Below are positions 16,231 to 25,129 of a stretch of DNA of 64,000 nucleotides, one piece after another. The notes under the pieces are model-generated. The model worked only from the letters and a program-made list of their open reading frames with translations, did no database searches and was not told the DNA's origin. Source of the stretch: Pseudarthrobacter sp. IC2-21. Lineage in GTDB: Bacteria > Actinomycetota > Actinomycetes > Actinomycetales > Micrococcaceae. Location: contig NZ_CP139145.1 in assembly GCF_034048115.1 (NCBI RefSeq), positions 3,348,001 through 3,412,000 on the forward strand. The letters are read 5' to 3'. Position 1 is the stretch's first letter; every line of letters begins with the position of its first letter. The translations under genes and the position numbers were made by a program.

Positions 16231-17538
16231 ATGACCCAGCCAGCCACAAAGGTCTCCCCCGCTCCCCCGCCCGCGGCCGTCCCGGCCCCGCCGAAGCGGC
16301 CGTTCGCGCAGCACAACCTCCGCACGGTGATCGGCTTCGAGTTCACCCGCACCCTGAAAAAGCGCGGCTTCTGGATCGCGACGCTGTCCATCCCGGTGGT
16401 GATCGGCATCGTGTTCGCCCTCGTCTACCTGAGCAATTCCTCCACCGCCGCCAGCGCCGACGCCCAGAAGACCGCGGCCCTGTCGTTCACCTACACGGAC
16501 GCCTCCGGTCTGGTCTCGGACAACATCGCCCGGGCCATGGGCGGAATCAAAGCGGCCGACCCCGGCGCCGCGCTGGAGGACGTCAAAAAAGGCGTGAGCG
16601 ACGCCTACTTCGTGTACCCGGCCGAGCCGGCCACGCAGACCGTGAAGGTCTACGGCGTGGACAAGGGAATCTTCGAGAACGGCAAATACGACGCCGTGGC
16701 CAAGCAGCTGCTGACCGCGTCAGCGCAGGCCACCGTGGGTTCGCCGCAGCTGACCGCCGCCGCCAGCGGGAACGTCAAGACCGAATCCGAGGCCTTCAAG
16801 GACGGCAAGGCCACCGGCGGCTTCGGCGCCGCGATCCCGCCCCTGACGTTCCTGGTGATCTTCTACGTCTCGATCATCCTGCTCTCCAACCAGATGCTGA
16901 ACAGCACGCTGGAGGAGAAGGAAAACCGGGTCACCGAAATGATCCTCACCACCCTGAACCCCACCACCCTGATCATCGGCAAGGTGGCCGCCCTGTTCAT
17001 GGTGGGCCTGGTCCAGGTCCTGGTGTTCCTGACCCCGATCGTGCTGGGCTACCTCTTCTTCCGCGACAGGCTCTCCATCCCGGACCTGGACCTGTCCACC
17101 ATCAGCTTTGAGCCCGGGAACATCATTGTGGGAGCGCTCCTGCTGCTGGGCGGCTTCACCGTGTTCACGGGCGTCCTGGTGGCGATCGGCGCCGTGATGC
17201 CCACCGCCAAGGACGCCGGCACCATCTTCGGGCCGCTGATGGCCCTGATCTTTGTCCCGTTCTACGCCGTCAGCCTGATCATCTCCGATCCGCGCGCCCT
17301 GATCGTGCAGATCTTCACCTACTTCCCGCTCTCGGCCCCCGTCACCGGCCTGCTCCGCAACGCGTTTGGTCTGTTGAGTCCGGTTGAATCGGCCATCATC
17401 ATTGTGGAGCTCTTCGTGGTGGGGTTCCTTATCCTCCGCCTGGCCGTCCACCTCTTCCGCTACGGCTCCATCCAGTACTCCCGGAAGCTCTCCATCGCCG
17501 GCACCTTCCGCAAACGCAGCCCGCTGTCAGGTAAGTGA
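16231..17538 (+). CDS. ABC transporter permease (NatB type)
   Basis: A 435-residue membrane protein: a first helix after a basic N-terminus (RTLKKRGFWIATLSIPVVIGI), a large extracytoplasmic domain (about 70-230), then five or six helices (for example PLTFLVIFYVSIILLSNQML and VAALFMVGLVQVLVFLTPIV). The motif NSTLEEKENRVTEMILTTL is the hallmark of the ABC2 membrane family. Partner of the upstream ATPase, four bases away. Substrate unknown. Confidence 0.92.
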   Translation: MTQPATKVSPAPPPAAVPAPPKRPFAQHNLRTVIGFEFTRTLKKRGFWIATLSIPVVIGIVFALVYLSNSSTAASADAQKTAALSFTYTDASGLVSDNIARAMGGIKAADPGAALEDVKKGVSDAYFVYPAEPATQTVKVYGVDKGIFENGKYDAVAKQLLTASAQATVGSPQLTAAASGNVKTESEAFKDGKATGGFGAAIPPLTFLVIFYVSIILLSNQMLNSTLEEKENRVTEMILTTLNPTTLIIGKVAALFMVGLVQVLVFLTPIVLGYLFFRDRLSIPDLDLSTISFEPGNIIVGALLLLGGFTVFTGVLVAIGAVMPTAKDAGTIFGPLMALIFVPFYAVSLIISDPRALIVQIFTYFPLSAPVTGLLRNAFGLLSPVESAIIIVELFVVGFLILRLAVHLFRYGSIQYSRKLSIAGTFRKRSPLSGK

Positions 17539-17543
17539 CGGGG

Positions 17544-17574
17544 GCCGCTGACGGGGCCTTTGGTCCCCGGCGGC
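17544..17574. terminator. Hairpin between convergent genes
   Basis: GCCG...CGGGGCC pairs with GG(T)CCCCG...CGGC around a short T-rich loop. It lies between the permease (plus) and the CPBP gene (minus) and could stop transcription from either side. Confidence 0.4.
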
Positions 17575-17614
17575 ACCTTCGGAAAGCTCCGCGCACCGGC
17601 GCGCACCGGCGTCG

Positions 17615-18388
17615 TTATCGGTCCGCTGGAACGGACTCGGGAGCGGGGAGGCTCTGCACCTCGGCGTCCGGTCCGCGCCGGCGCAGGACGGCCACGAGGT
17701 AGGCGGCGTACCCGGCGCAGATGACCGCCGTTGCGGCCAGCATGGCCAGCTCAGCCCCGGAGTCCGCCACCGTCACGTTCCCGCTGATGTTCAGCACCGT
17801 GTGGAACACGATGAGCGGCACGATGGTCCCGGTCACGGCGAAGAGCAGCGCGAGCACGATCCCCAGAAGCACACCGAAGCCGATCTGGATGACCTGGTCG
17901 AGGCCCGTGTAGCCCCGCGCCAGGTTGACGATGTGGCCGATCCCGAAGGTCGCGCCCGAAATGAGGACGGCCCGCTTCAGGCTGGCGTTGGCGAGGATGG
18001 CCCGGAACAGAAACCCCCGGAACACCAGCTCCTCGATGAACCCCACACAAACCATGAGGACAACAATCAGCAGCACCGCCGCCACATCGAGGTCACTCCG
18101 GAGCCCCTTGACGTACTGCATCCCGGCGATGACCACCAACGGCAGGTACAGCAACGTGCCCCTGGCATCGGACCCCCTCAGCGGACGGAGCCCGTAGTAG
18201 CGGAGCCAGCCGTTCCGCCTGACGTAGATGAACAGCACGACGGACAGCACCGCCAGAATCGGCGCCGTGGCCAGCTGCGGCTCGCCCATGAGTTCGGAAA
18301 GCCAGTCGCCGATGTTGACCAGCAGCACATACGCCACGATCCAGATCACCGCGTGCCAGACGGGTTTGATCTCATTCAGTTTCTTCAC
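17615..18388 (-). CDS. CPBP-family intramembrane metalloprotease
   Basis: A 257-residue protein with about seven or eight helices and the Abi/CAAX-type signature EELVFRGFLF followed by GATFGIGHIVN, supplying the two glutamates and the histidine of the intramembrane metal site. Family members cleave prenylated or membrane substrates or protect against bacteriocins. It faces a second CPBP gene starting at 18616 on the other strand. Substrate unknown. Confidence 0.88.
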   Translation of the reverse strand: MKKLNEIKPVWHAVIWIVAYVLLVNIGDWLSELMGEPQLATAPILAVLSVVLFIYVRRNGWLRYYGLRPLRGSDARGTLLYLPLVVIAGMQYVKGLRSDLDVAAVLLIVVLMVCVGFIEELVFRGFLFRAILANASLKRAVLISGATFGIGHIVNLARGYTGLDQVIQIGFGVLLGIVLALLFAVTGTIVPLIVFHTVLNISGNVTVADSGAELAMLAATAVICAGYAAYLVAVLRRRGPDAEVQSLPAPESVPADR

Positions 18389-18615
18389 GCCATTCCCCCC
18401 TTTTGTCAGTTCGTACGCGCCGCGGGCCTCTCTCCGTGGCCGACGGCGGCGCCCCTCACGCCAGCAGTCTCCCCTGTCCGGACGGGTTTTGGAAGGGTCT
18501 TTCCCGGGCCGCTCCCCGGGTTAACGTGCTGGTCAACGCCCTGTCACCAGCTATTTCCCAGGTGCGGGTGCTGCGGAACCTGACATCTCCTATGCTCTAA
18601 CCGAGGAGGGCGGCC

Positions 18616-19539
18616 ATGACCACCACAGCGGCGGGGACCGGTTTCCGCGGGCGAACTGGACACGTACTGAAAGCGGCTGCCGCGTCCCCGTGCACATGGT
18701 TCTACGCCGCTGTATGGTTCGCCGCCGCCGTCGTACTCTCTGCCGGAGGGCACGATCTTCCGGTGGCGGGCATGGCGGTGGGCGGTGTCCTGCTCCTGCT
18801 CAGCCTTCTGGTTGCGGGAGCCACCGAACCGGCACCCTCGGTGGCGGCCGACGCCGGCCCTGTACGCCGGCGCGTGTGGGTGCAGCTGGGGGTGGCGGCC
18901 GTCTTCATAGCGCTCACCGCGTGGAACGGACTCGCCTTCCACCACGTCATGGGCGGCGATGCGGGGATCCCGTTGTGGACGCCGCTGGTGGAATGGCTCC
19001 GCGGCCTGGGGGAACAGTGGTTCGGCGCGGGCCGCGGGAACTTCCTGGCCAACCCGGTCACCTTCACGGTCCTGCCGCTGGCGGCGCTGCTGCTGGCCGG
19101 CGCGCGGCTCCCCGCCCTGGGCTTCGGGAAGGGCCACCGGACGGGCCGGGCGCTGCTGATCTGCTGCGCCATCCCCGCTGCGTGGCTTGCGTTCACCCTG
19201 GTCAGCGGCCAGCAGACGGCCCTCCGGCTGCTGGGCACGCTCGCCTCCAATGTCATGCAGAACGGCTTCTTTGAGGAGTTCCTGTTCCGTGGTGCCGTGC
19301 AAACGCGGCTGCGGCTGCTCGCCGGTCCCGGATGGGCCCTCGTCCTGCAGGCCCTGGTGTTCGGCGTCTGGCATCTCGGGCTGGGCTACACCAACACCGG
19401 GCACACCGGCCTGCTGCCGGCCATTGCGGTCACCATCCTCCAGCAGTCCCTCATTGGACTCGCGCTGGGGACTCTGTTTGAGCGCACCCGCAACCTGCTG
19501 GTGCCGTCCGTGGTGCACATCGCCGTCAACAGCATGTGA
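18616..19539 (+). CDS. CPBP-family intramembrane metalloprotease (second copy)
   Basis: A 307-residue membrane protein with motif 1 FFEEFLFRGAVQTRL and motif 2 FGVWHLGLGYTNTGH, then the closing LVPSVVHIAVNS, the full set of CPBP metal-ligand motifs. About eight helices. It has GAGGAGGG just before ATG 18616 and a -10-like TATGCT about 20 bp upstream. The divergent arrangement with another CPBP gene suggests related roles, although sequence similarity between the two is limited to the motifs. Confidence 0.87.
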   Translation: MTTTAAGTGFRGRTGHVLKAAAASPCTWFYAAVWFAAAVVLSAGGHDLPVAGMAVGGVLLLLSLLVAGATEPAPSVAADAGPVRRRVWVQLGVAAVFIALTAWNGLAFHHVMGGDAGIPLWTPLVEWLRGLGEQWFGAGRGNFLANPVTFTVLPLAALLLAGARLPALGFGKGHRTGRALLICCAIPAAWLAFTLVSGQQTALRLLGTLASNVMQNGFFEEFLFRGAVQTRLRLLAGPGWALVLQALVFGVWHLGLGYTNTGHTGLLPAIAVTILQQSLIGLALGTLFERTRNLLVPSVVHIAVNSM

Positions 19540-19665
19540 CGTATTCCAGGGCGTCTTCTTCCAGGGCATCTTCGGCGTCTTTCAGTGGCGACTGGCGCGT
19601 CCGCTCAACAAGGAAAGGGGGCTATCCGGCTTGTGAGTGCCTACAATTCCGGCCTAAATTTGGTC

Positions 19666-20400
19666 ATGACCAATTCCCCCGAGCACGAGCTGCTCCTTGA
19701 GCTGCAGGACCTGATCGTCGGGACCGGATCCGTGGCTGAATTCCTTGGCGGCCTGTCTGTGAGTGCGGCGTCGGCGTTAAGCAGATCGGCCGGCACGGCA
19801 ATCGAGTGCGGCGTCACCCTGAAGCACGGCCGGCGGACCGCCACAGTGGGCGGCAGCACTGACCGGGCCGTCGAGCTGGACAGGATTGAACAGCAAGTGG
19901 GCGACGGGCCCTGCATCGCCGCGCTGAAGGTGAAGCAACCGGTGCTCCTGGCCGATGTCCGCACGGACCCGCGCTGGCCCGATTACCAGCAACGCCTCAT
20001 CGAGGAGGGCGTCCAGAGCGTCCTCGGTGTACCGCTCGAGCTCAGCCAAGGGGCCACTGCGGCCCTGAACTTCTTCTCACCCGTCACCGATGCGTTCAGC
20101 AAGGCGGTCATCGACGAGGCAGTCAGTTTCGCCGACGTCGCCCGCAACGCGGTGGGCCTGGCCGTCAGGGTGGCCACGGCCGAGGACGCCGCCGATGACC
20201 TGAGCGCGGCCATGGCGAGCCGCACCGCCATCAACCTGGCCTGCGGCATCATCATGGGCCAGAACCGCTGCACCCAGAACGAAGCCATGGACATCCTGAT
20301 CAAGGTCTCCAGCCACCGGAACCAGAAACTCCGGGTGGTGGCCGAGGAGATCGTCACCAAGGTCTCCGGCGCGGGACCCACCACGTACTTCGACATGTAG
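19666..20400 (+). CDS. GAF-ANTAR domain regulator
   Basis: A 244-residue cytoplasmic protein: GAF sensor domain (about 20-165, with GDGPCIAALKVKQPVLLADV and DPRWPDYQQ) and C-terminal ANTAR domain (about 180-235: SRTAINLACGIIMGQNRCTQNEAMDILIKVS). ANTAR domains bind paired RNA hairpins and prevent termination of target transcripts. The signal sensed by the GAF part is unknown. ATG 19666 chosen; GTG 19633 with an upstream GGGGG is a credible alternative. One of three ANTAR proteins in the window. Confidence 0.88.
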   Translation: MTNSPEHELLLELQDLIVGTGSVAEFLGGLSVSAASALSRSAGTAIECGVTLKHGRRTATVGGSTDRAVELDRIEQQVGDGPCIAALKVKQPVLLADVRTDPRWPDYQQRLIEEGVQSVLGVPLELSQGATAALNFFSPVTDAFSKAVIDEAVSFADVARNAVGLAVRVATAEDAADDLSAAMASRTAINLACGIIMGQNRCTQNEAMDILIKVSSHRNQKLRVVAEEIVTKVSGAGPTTYFDM

Positions 20401-20440
20401 GGGCCCGTTGAGGTGGGCAGGGGCCCGTTGAGGTGGGCGC
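20401..20440 (+). repeat. Two tandem copies of a 20-bp sequence
   Basis: GGGCCCGTTGAGGTGGGC occurs twice, exactly 20 bp apart, directly after the ANTAR gene stop codon. The rest of this 130-bp gap shows nothing recognisable. Confidence 0.8.
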
Positions 20441-20533
20441 CTTCGGCCTTCTACGCCGCGGCTGTGGGCCTCTGAGCTGGCTTTCATCAACGATCTTGGC
20501 TTGATTGTCGGACCCTCGTTGGATGATGGGTTT

Positions 20534-22024
20534 ATGAGCAACCGTGTAGTGGCGCAGGCGTACGCGGAGATCACCGCGGCCGTTGCGGTGCTCACCGGGG
20601 TGGCCCGCGGATCCGGTCCCGGCGGCCTCTCCGTAGCCGGTGATCCCGTGCGGGACCTCTCTGAGGATTGCCTGGACATCCTGGCCGGCGGCGTGAGAGC
20701 GGAGGCGCAGATGGCCTGCCTGAAAGCACTCACCGCCGTGACATACGCGGACACAGCCCAGGCGGTGGCCGGCCCGGAGACGTCGGGCCAGGCCCTGGAG
20801 ATGGCGGTCACCGCCGAGGTCGGCTGCGTCCTGACCATTGGGGACCGGGCGGCCGGATCATTCCTGGCCATCTCCCATGCCCTGGCCACGACGTTGCCGC
20901 TGACCCTAACGGCCCTGCAGGCCGGAACCATCTCCTGGCAGCATGCCCGGGTCATGGCCGACGAAGCCGCCACCCTCGGCCCCGCAGGTGCTGCCGCCTT
21001 GGAAGCCCACTTCCTGGACCCGGACTCACCCGGCGCCGCCACGGGATGCCCGCCCGGGGAGATGCCGGCAGGCCGGTTCCGGCACCACGCCAGAACTTGG
21101 CGCGAACGCCACCACAGCGACAGCATCGAAAAACGCCACGCCAAAAGCGTCCTCGACCGGCGGATCGACTACTCCCCGGACCAGGACGGGATGGCCTGGC
21201 TCTCGGCCTACCTCCCCGCGGACACCGCCGCAGCGATCTGGAACCGCACCACGGCGATAGCCCGTGGTCTTCAAGGGCCGACCGAGCCCCGGACCCTTAC
21301 CCAGCTCCGAGTCGACGCCTACGCCACCGCCCTCCTCGGCGGACATCAAAACGACAACAGAAACGTGGCCAGCACCCGGGGCAGCGGCGGCTCCGACGGG
21401 AACGGGAACCAGGGCGGCGCGGCGCGGGTTCCCACACCGCGGGCGCAGGTGCTTGTTACGGTCCCGGTGTTCTCCCTGCTCGGGGCCACCGAGGAACCGG
21501 CCATGCTGGACGGGTACGGCCCCATCCCGGCGTCGATTGCCAGGGACCTCGTGGCGAACGGGGCCGAGTCGTTCCACCGGGTCCTGATTGACCCGCGCGA
21601 CGGGGCACCCTTGGAGATCGGGCGCACCAGCTACCGGCTGACCAAGGCCATGCGGCAATGGCTGCGGCTGCGGGACGGCAAATGCCCCTTCCCGGGCTGT
21701 TCGAACAACTCACTGGACAACGAAGCCGATCATCTCCTCGCCTGGGCCGACGGCGGCACCACCGGGATCTCGAACCTGGGACAACCGTGCCCCCGACACC
21801 ACAGGCTCCGCCACACCACAGCCTGGCAACCCAGCCCAGCCACCCCAACCAGGCCACCGGGATGGATCTCTCCAACGGGCAGACGCTACACAAGCGAGCA
21901 CCAGAACTGGGAACCACCACACTGGCCCCAACGGCCCCGGCCGCACAGCTACCCCGCACTCATCCACCTCGGACCCTCACCCGGAGAGGACGGACTGGAA
22001 CGGCTCCTCCACGCCCTGGCCTGA
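20534..22024 (+). CDS. DUF222 / HNH endonuclease domain protein
   Basis: A 496-residue protein with an N-terminal DUF222 (13E12-like) region and a C-terminal HNH nuclease motif: CPFPGCSNNSLDNEADHLLA, then WADGGTTGISNLGQPCPRHH, giving the zinc cysteines and the catalytic His. The linker at about 285-315 is Gly/Asn-rich. These genes are multicopy in actinobacterial genomes and often behave as mobile or degenerate elements; biological role unknown. ATG 20534 chosen, although a longer frame opens at 20501. It stands alone. Confidence 0.88.
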   Translation: MSNRVVAQAYAEITAAVAVLTGVARGSGPGGLSVAGDPVRDLSEDCLDILAGGVRAEAQMACLKALTAVTYADTAQAVAGPETSGQALEMAVTAEVGCVLTIGDRAAGSFLAISHALATTLPLTLTALQAGTISWQHARVMADEAATLGPAGAAALEAHFLDPDSPGAATGCPPGEMPAGRFRHHARTWRERHHSDSIEKRHAKSVLDRRIDYSPDQDGMAWLSAYLPADTAAAIWNRTTAIARGLQGPTEPRTLTQLRVDAYATALLGGHQNDNRNVASTRGSGGSDGNGNQGGAARVPTPRAQVLVTVPVFSLLGATEEPAMLDGYGPIPASIARDLVANGAESFHRVLIDPRDGAPLEIGRTSYRLTKAMRQWLRLRDGKCPFPGCSNNSLDNEADHLLAWADGGTTGISNLGQPCPRHHRLRHTTAWQPSPATPTRPPGWISPTGRRYTSEHQNWEPPHWPQRPRPHSYPALIHLGPSPGEDGLERLLHALA

Positions 22025-22193
22025 CCCTTACCGGCGTGCCCCTGGGCCGGAAAAGTTGAGCTCGAATGGCTCCTCCACATCCGGCCCGACCATTGGCACT
22101 TAGTCGTGCGGGGATTGGCGTCAGCGCTTGGGACCAACCCGCACTTGGGTCCGAGCCTGCGGGCTGTCCTCGTTTGACTCTCTTTTGGTTTGG

Positions 22194-22778
22194 CTATGAG
22201 GGCTTGGGCCGCGCCCGGATGTGCATCCGCTCGCCCTGCTGCCCGAACAGGCTGATGAACTCCACCGGTTTGCCGTCGGCGCTGGCGAACCAGTGCGGGG
22301 TGCGCGTATCGAACTCCGCGGCCTCGCCGGCACGCAGTTCGAAGTCCTTCTCCCCCAACACCAGGCGCAGCCGCCCGTTGAGGATGTAGAGCCATTCGTA
22401 GCCCTCGTGAACGCGCGGGTCCGGCACTTCCCCGCGCGCACCGCCGTCGAGCACCATCTTGAACGCCTGCAGGCCGCCCGGCCGGCGGGTGAGCGGAACG
22501 GCGGTCATCCCCGCGTGGGTGATGGGGCGGAGGTGGATCCTGGGATCCCCCGTGGGCGGGGCACCCACCAGGTCATCAAGCGGAACGCCGTACAGCTTCG
22601 CGAGGGGCAGCAGGATCTCGAGGTTGGGCCTGCGCTGCCCGGACTCCAGCCGCGACAAGGTGCTCACCGAAACGCCGGAGGCGGACGACACGTCGCCGAG
22701 GGTGAGGTTGTGTTCGGTGCGGATGGCCCGCAGCCGGGGACCCACCGCCCCAAGGACATCGTCCAGTTCGTCTGCCAT
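22194..22778 (-). CDS. XRE-family regulator with C-terminal cupin domain
   Basis: A 194-residue regulator: N-terminal helix-turn-helix (LRAIRTEHNLTLGDVSSASG, then VSTLSRLESGQRRPNLEIL) and a cupin sensor (EGYEWLYILNGRLRLVLG...TPHWFASADG). Members sense small molecules and repress neighbouring genes. It is divergent from the thioredoxin-reductase-like gene at 22889, whose promoter region holds TTGCC/GGCAA half-sites, so that gene is its probable target. Confidence 0.92.
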   Translation of the reverse strand: MADELDDVLGAVGPRLRAIRTEHNLTLGDVSSASGVSVSTLSRLESGQRRPNLEILLPLAKLYGVPLDDLVGAPPTGDPRIHLRPITHAGMTAVPLTRRPGGLQAFKMVLDGGARGEVPDPRVHEGYEWLYILNGRLRLVLGEKDFELRAGEAAEFDTRTPHWFASADGKPVEFISLFGQQGERMHIRARPKPS

Positions 22779-22787
22779 GCATCCCAG

Positions 22788-22817
22788 TTTGCCATAACGG
22801 CAACAATGTTTGCCAAA
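22788..22817. promoter_or_regulatory. Candidate operator between the XRE-cupin and flavoprotein genes
   Basis: TTGCC and GGCAA (22789-22793 and 22799-22803) form an inverted repeat around ATAAC; a second TTTGCCA follows at once. The site is 10 bp from the regulator start and about 70 bp from the divergent gene, a usual position for autoregulation. Binding is inferred. Confidence 0.4.
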
Positions 22818-22888
22818 ATGGGCGGGTGCGGCTGATGCTGGTTGGGTCGCCTGCGGTGGGCGGCGGACCCTCTGGAAGGACAGTCAGC

Positions 22889-23905
22889 ATGGACACCACA
22901 CGCTACGACGTTGTGATCATTGGCGGCGGCGCCGCGGGGCTCAGCGCAGCCACCACCCTGGCCCGGGCACTGCGCTCGGTGCTGGTCATCGATTCCGGAA
23001 CGCCGCGCAACGCACCCGCGGCCGGCATCCACGGGTACCTGTCCCGGGACGGCCTGAACCCGCGGGAACTCCTGGCCCTGGGACGCAGCGAAGTGCTCTC
23101 CTATGGCGGAACCGTGTTGGACGGCGAGGCGGTTTCGGCGCAGCGGTCTCCTTCCGGATTCGAGATAGCTCTCGGGGATTCCCGGCGGGTCACCGGGCGG
23201 CGCCTCCTGGTCACCACCGGCCTGACGGACGAACTGCCGGCCATCGACGGGCTGCGCGAACAATGGGGCAAGGGCGTGGTGCACTGCCCCTACTGCCACG
23301 GCTGGGAAATCCGCGGGCAACGGATCGGCGTGCTGGGCACCGGCCCGCTGTCCGTCCACCAGGCCCTGCTGTTCCGGCAATGGTCCCCGGACGTCACCCT
23401 CTTCCTCAACAACACGCTGGAACCCACGGACGAGGAATGGGACAAACTCGCCGCCCGGTCCGTCCGGGTGGTGGAGGGCTCCGTGGCCTCGGTCGACGCC
23501 GAGGACGGTGTCCTCGCGGGCGTCACGCTGCGCACGGGTCAGTCCTTTCCGGTAGCTGCGCTGGCGGTCGGATCACGGATGGAAGCCCGGTCCGCGCTGC
23601 TGGAATCGCTCGGGCTCCAGGCCGAGGAGCATCCGTCCGGGGCAGGGCACTTCATCGAGACCGACGCCATGGGCGCCACGGCCGTCCCGGGCGTGTTCGC
23701 CGCAGGCAACGTCACCAACCTCATGGCCCAGGTAATCACCGCGGCGGCCGAAGGTGTCATGGCCGGGGCACGGATCAACGCCGACCTCATCGAGGAGGAA
23801 ACCCGCTGGGCCGTGGAGGGCCGGTTCGGCCCCTTCTCGGCCGCCTCGGAAGCGGCCGTCTCCCGGACCGTCCTGGGTGAGCGGCGTCACGGCCTCACAA
23901 GGTAG
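22889..23905 (+). CDS. Thioredoxin-reductase-like NAD(P)/FAD-dependent oxidoreductase
   Basis: A 338-residue flavoprotein with FAD-binding VVIIGGGAAGLSAA near the N-terminus, a redox motif CPYC in VHCPYCHGWE (about residues 132-141), a second nucleotide-binding GVLGTGP and a closing GVFAAGNVTN. It differs from true TrxB in the CPYCHGWE active site, as in many actinobacterial homologues of unknown electron acceptor. ATG 22889 has GGAAGGA upstream. Divergent from the XRE-cupin regulator that probably controls it. Confidence 0.88.
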   Translation: MDTTRYDVVIIGGGAAGLSAATTLARALRSVLVIDSGTPRNAPAAGIHGYLSRDGLNPRELLALGRSEVLSYGGTVLDGEAVSAQRSPSGFEIALGDSRRVTGRRLLVTTGLTDELPAIDGLREQWGKGVVHCPYCHGWEIRGQRIGVLGTGPLSVHQALLFRQWSPDVTLFLNNTLEPTDEEWDKLAARSVRVVEGSVASVDAEDGVLAGVTLRTGQSFPVAALAVGSRMEARSALLESLGLQAEEHPSGAGHFIETDAMGATAVPGVFAAGNVTNLMAQVITAAAEGVMAGARINADLIEEETRWAVEGRFGPFSAASEAAVSRTVLGERRHGLTR

Positions 23906-23914
23906 GGTGACGCC

Positions 23915-24283
23915 ATGGAACTCAGACTCGAAGTTGTCCAGGTGCCCGTCTCCGATGTGGACCGCGCCAAAGCCTTCTACACCGACCAGCTCGGCTTTGT
24001 GCTCGATCACGACGTGGAGCACATTCCGGGGATGCGCGTTGTCCAGCTGACCCCGCCGGGCTCAGCGGCGTCGATTGTGATCGGCACCGGCATGAACGGC
24101 ATGACGCCGGGCAGCCTCGAAGGCCTGCAGCTGGTAGTCCCGGACATGGCCGGGACCCGCGCCGAACTGGTCCGCCGCGGCGCCCCCGTCTCCGAGGCCC
24201 AGGACCTCGGCGGCTTCGCGTTCGCCTACTTCAGCGACCCGGACGGCAACCGGTGGGTCATCCAGGAGATCCCGCCGCGGTAG
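23915..24283 (+). CDS. VOC-family protein
   Basis: A 122-residue protein of the glyoxalase/bleomycin-resistance fold: VVQVPVSDVDRAKAFYTDQL at the start and AYFSDPDGNRWVIQEI at the end. It begins 9 bp after the flavoprotein stop and is probably co-transcribed with it. Substrate unknown. Confidence 0.87.
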   Translation: MELRLEVVQVPVSDVDRAKAFYTDQLGFVLDHDVEHIPGMRVVQLTPPGSAASIVIGTGMNGMTPGSLEGLQLVVPDMAGTRAELVRRGAPVSEAQDLGGFAFAYFSDPDGNRWVIQEIPPR

Positions 24284-24369
24284 GCCCCGCAAAAAACAGG
24301 TACTTTCTACCCTTGTCCTCCCGGTGGCGCCTCCCTACTCTGGTGGCTACCGACTTTGGGGGTTTGGGA

Positions 24370-25119
24370 ATGCTCATTGAACAACATCTGACCTGGCTTG
24401 GCTCCGGCTCGGGAGCCCTGCTGGACATCCATGGCCATTCGGAGGCCGCGCTGGCGGGTTCCCTGGCCCGGACCGTCGCCTCGTCGATAAGCGGCCTGTC
24501 CCACCTGCCGGTCGAGAGTACCGTGACGCTGGTGAGGCCGGACGGCACGCCGTGCATCGGGGCAAACACTGAAGGCACCGCCGTCGAGCTTTCCCGCCGG
24601 GACCACCGCACGGGGCAAGGCCCCACGGCGCGGGCCCTGGGCGGCAGGCTGTCCATCATCCTCAACGACCGCGCCCCGGACCCGCGCTGGCCGGACTACT
24701 GCGGCAGCCTCACGGCGGCAGGCTACCGCTCCGCCGTCGCGATTCCCCTGCACCTGGAACGCGGTTACCGCGCCGCCCTGACCCTCTACTCGGCGACGGC
24801 GAACATCTTCACCCCCGTGGTGGCCGCCAAGGTGCTGGTGTTCGGCGGCGTGGCGGCCAAAAGCCTGCGGCTGGCGCTGAAGCACCGGGCTGATCTGGCC
24901 CTGTCCGCGGAGCACCGCGCAACCCTCGCCAGCAGCGCCGCCATCAACACCGCCTGCGGCGTGCTCATGGGGCAGAAGGGCTGTTCGTACGAGGCCGCGC
25001 ACCGGATCCTCGAGGAGGAATCCCGGCAGCGGAACCTCACCATCCGCGGCGTTGCGGAGTGGCTCCTGCAGGTCCTGCCCGGCGGGGTCCCGACCAGCCA
25101 CTTCACCGCCCGCGCCTGA
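24370..25119 (+). CDS. GAF-ANTAR domain regulator (second copy)
   Basis: A 249-residue protein with a GAF domain (about 20-170; RDHRTGQGPTARALGGRLSI and DPRWPDYCGSL) and a C-terminal ANTAR domain (SAAINTACGVLMGQKGCSYE, then AHRILEEESRQRNLTIRGVA). It is a likely RNA-binding antiterminator. ATG 24370 follows GGGGG at seven bases. It has the same domain order as the gene at 19666, but the two differ widely in sequence. Its stop lies 10 bp before the damaged inverted repeat that holds the insertion sequence. Confidence 0.88.
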   Translation: MLIEQHLTWLGSGSGALLDIHGHSEAALAGSLARTVASSISGLSHLPVESTVTLVRPDGTPCIGANTEGTAVELSRRDHRTGQGPTARALGGRLSIILNDRAPDPRWPDYCGSLTAAGYRSAVAIPLHLERGYRAALTLYSATANIFTPVVAAKVLVFGGVAAKSLRLALKHRADLALSAEHRATLASSAAINTACGVLMGQKGCSYEAAHRILEEESRQRNLTIRGVAEWLLQVLPGGVPTSHFTARA

Positions 25120-25129
25120 TTCCCAACTA

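Noticed and set aside
14829..16409. 526-codon minus-strand frame opposite the VOC and ABC genes
   Set aside because: Crosses two real genes and a terminator; Gly/Val/Asp-rich composition typical of antisense frames.
17615..19539. Bacteriocin immunity cassette
   Set aside because: CPBP genes alone are not evidence; no precursor peptide or dedicated exporter lies next to them.
20534..22024. Homing endonuclease or restriction system
   Set aside because: The HNH protein is of the common multicopy DUF222 type; no methylase, intron or intein boundaries are visible.
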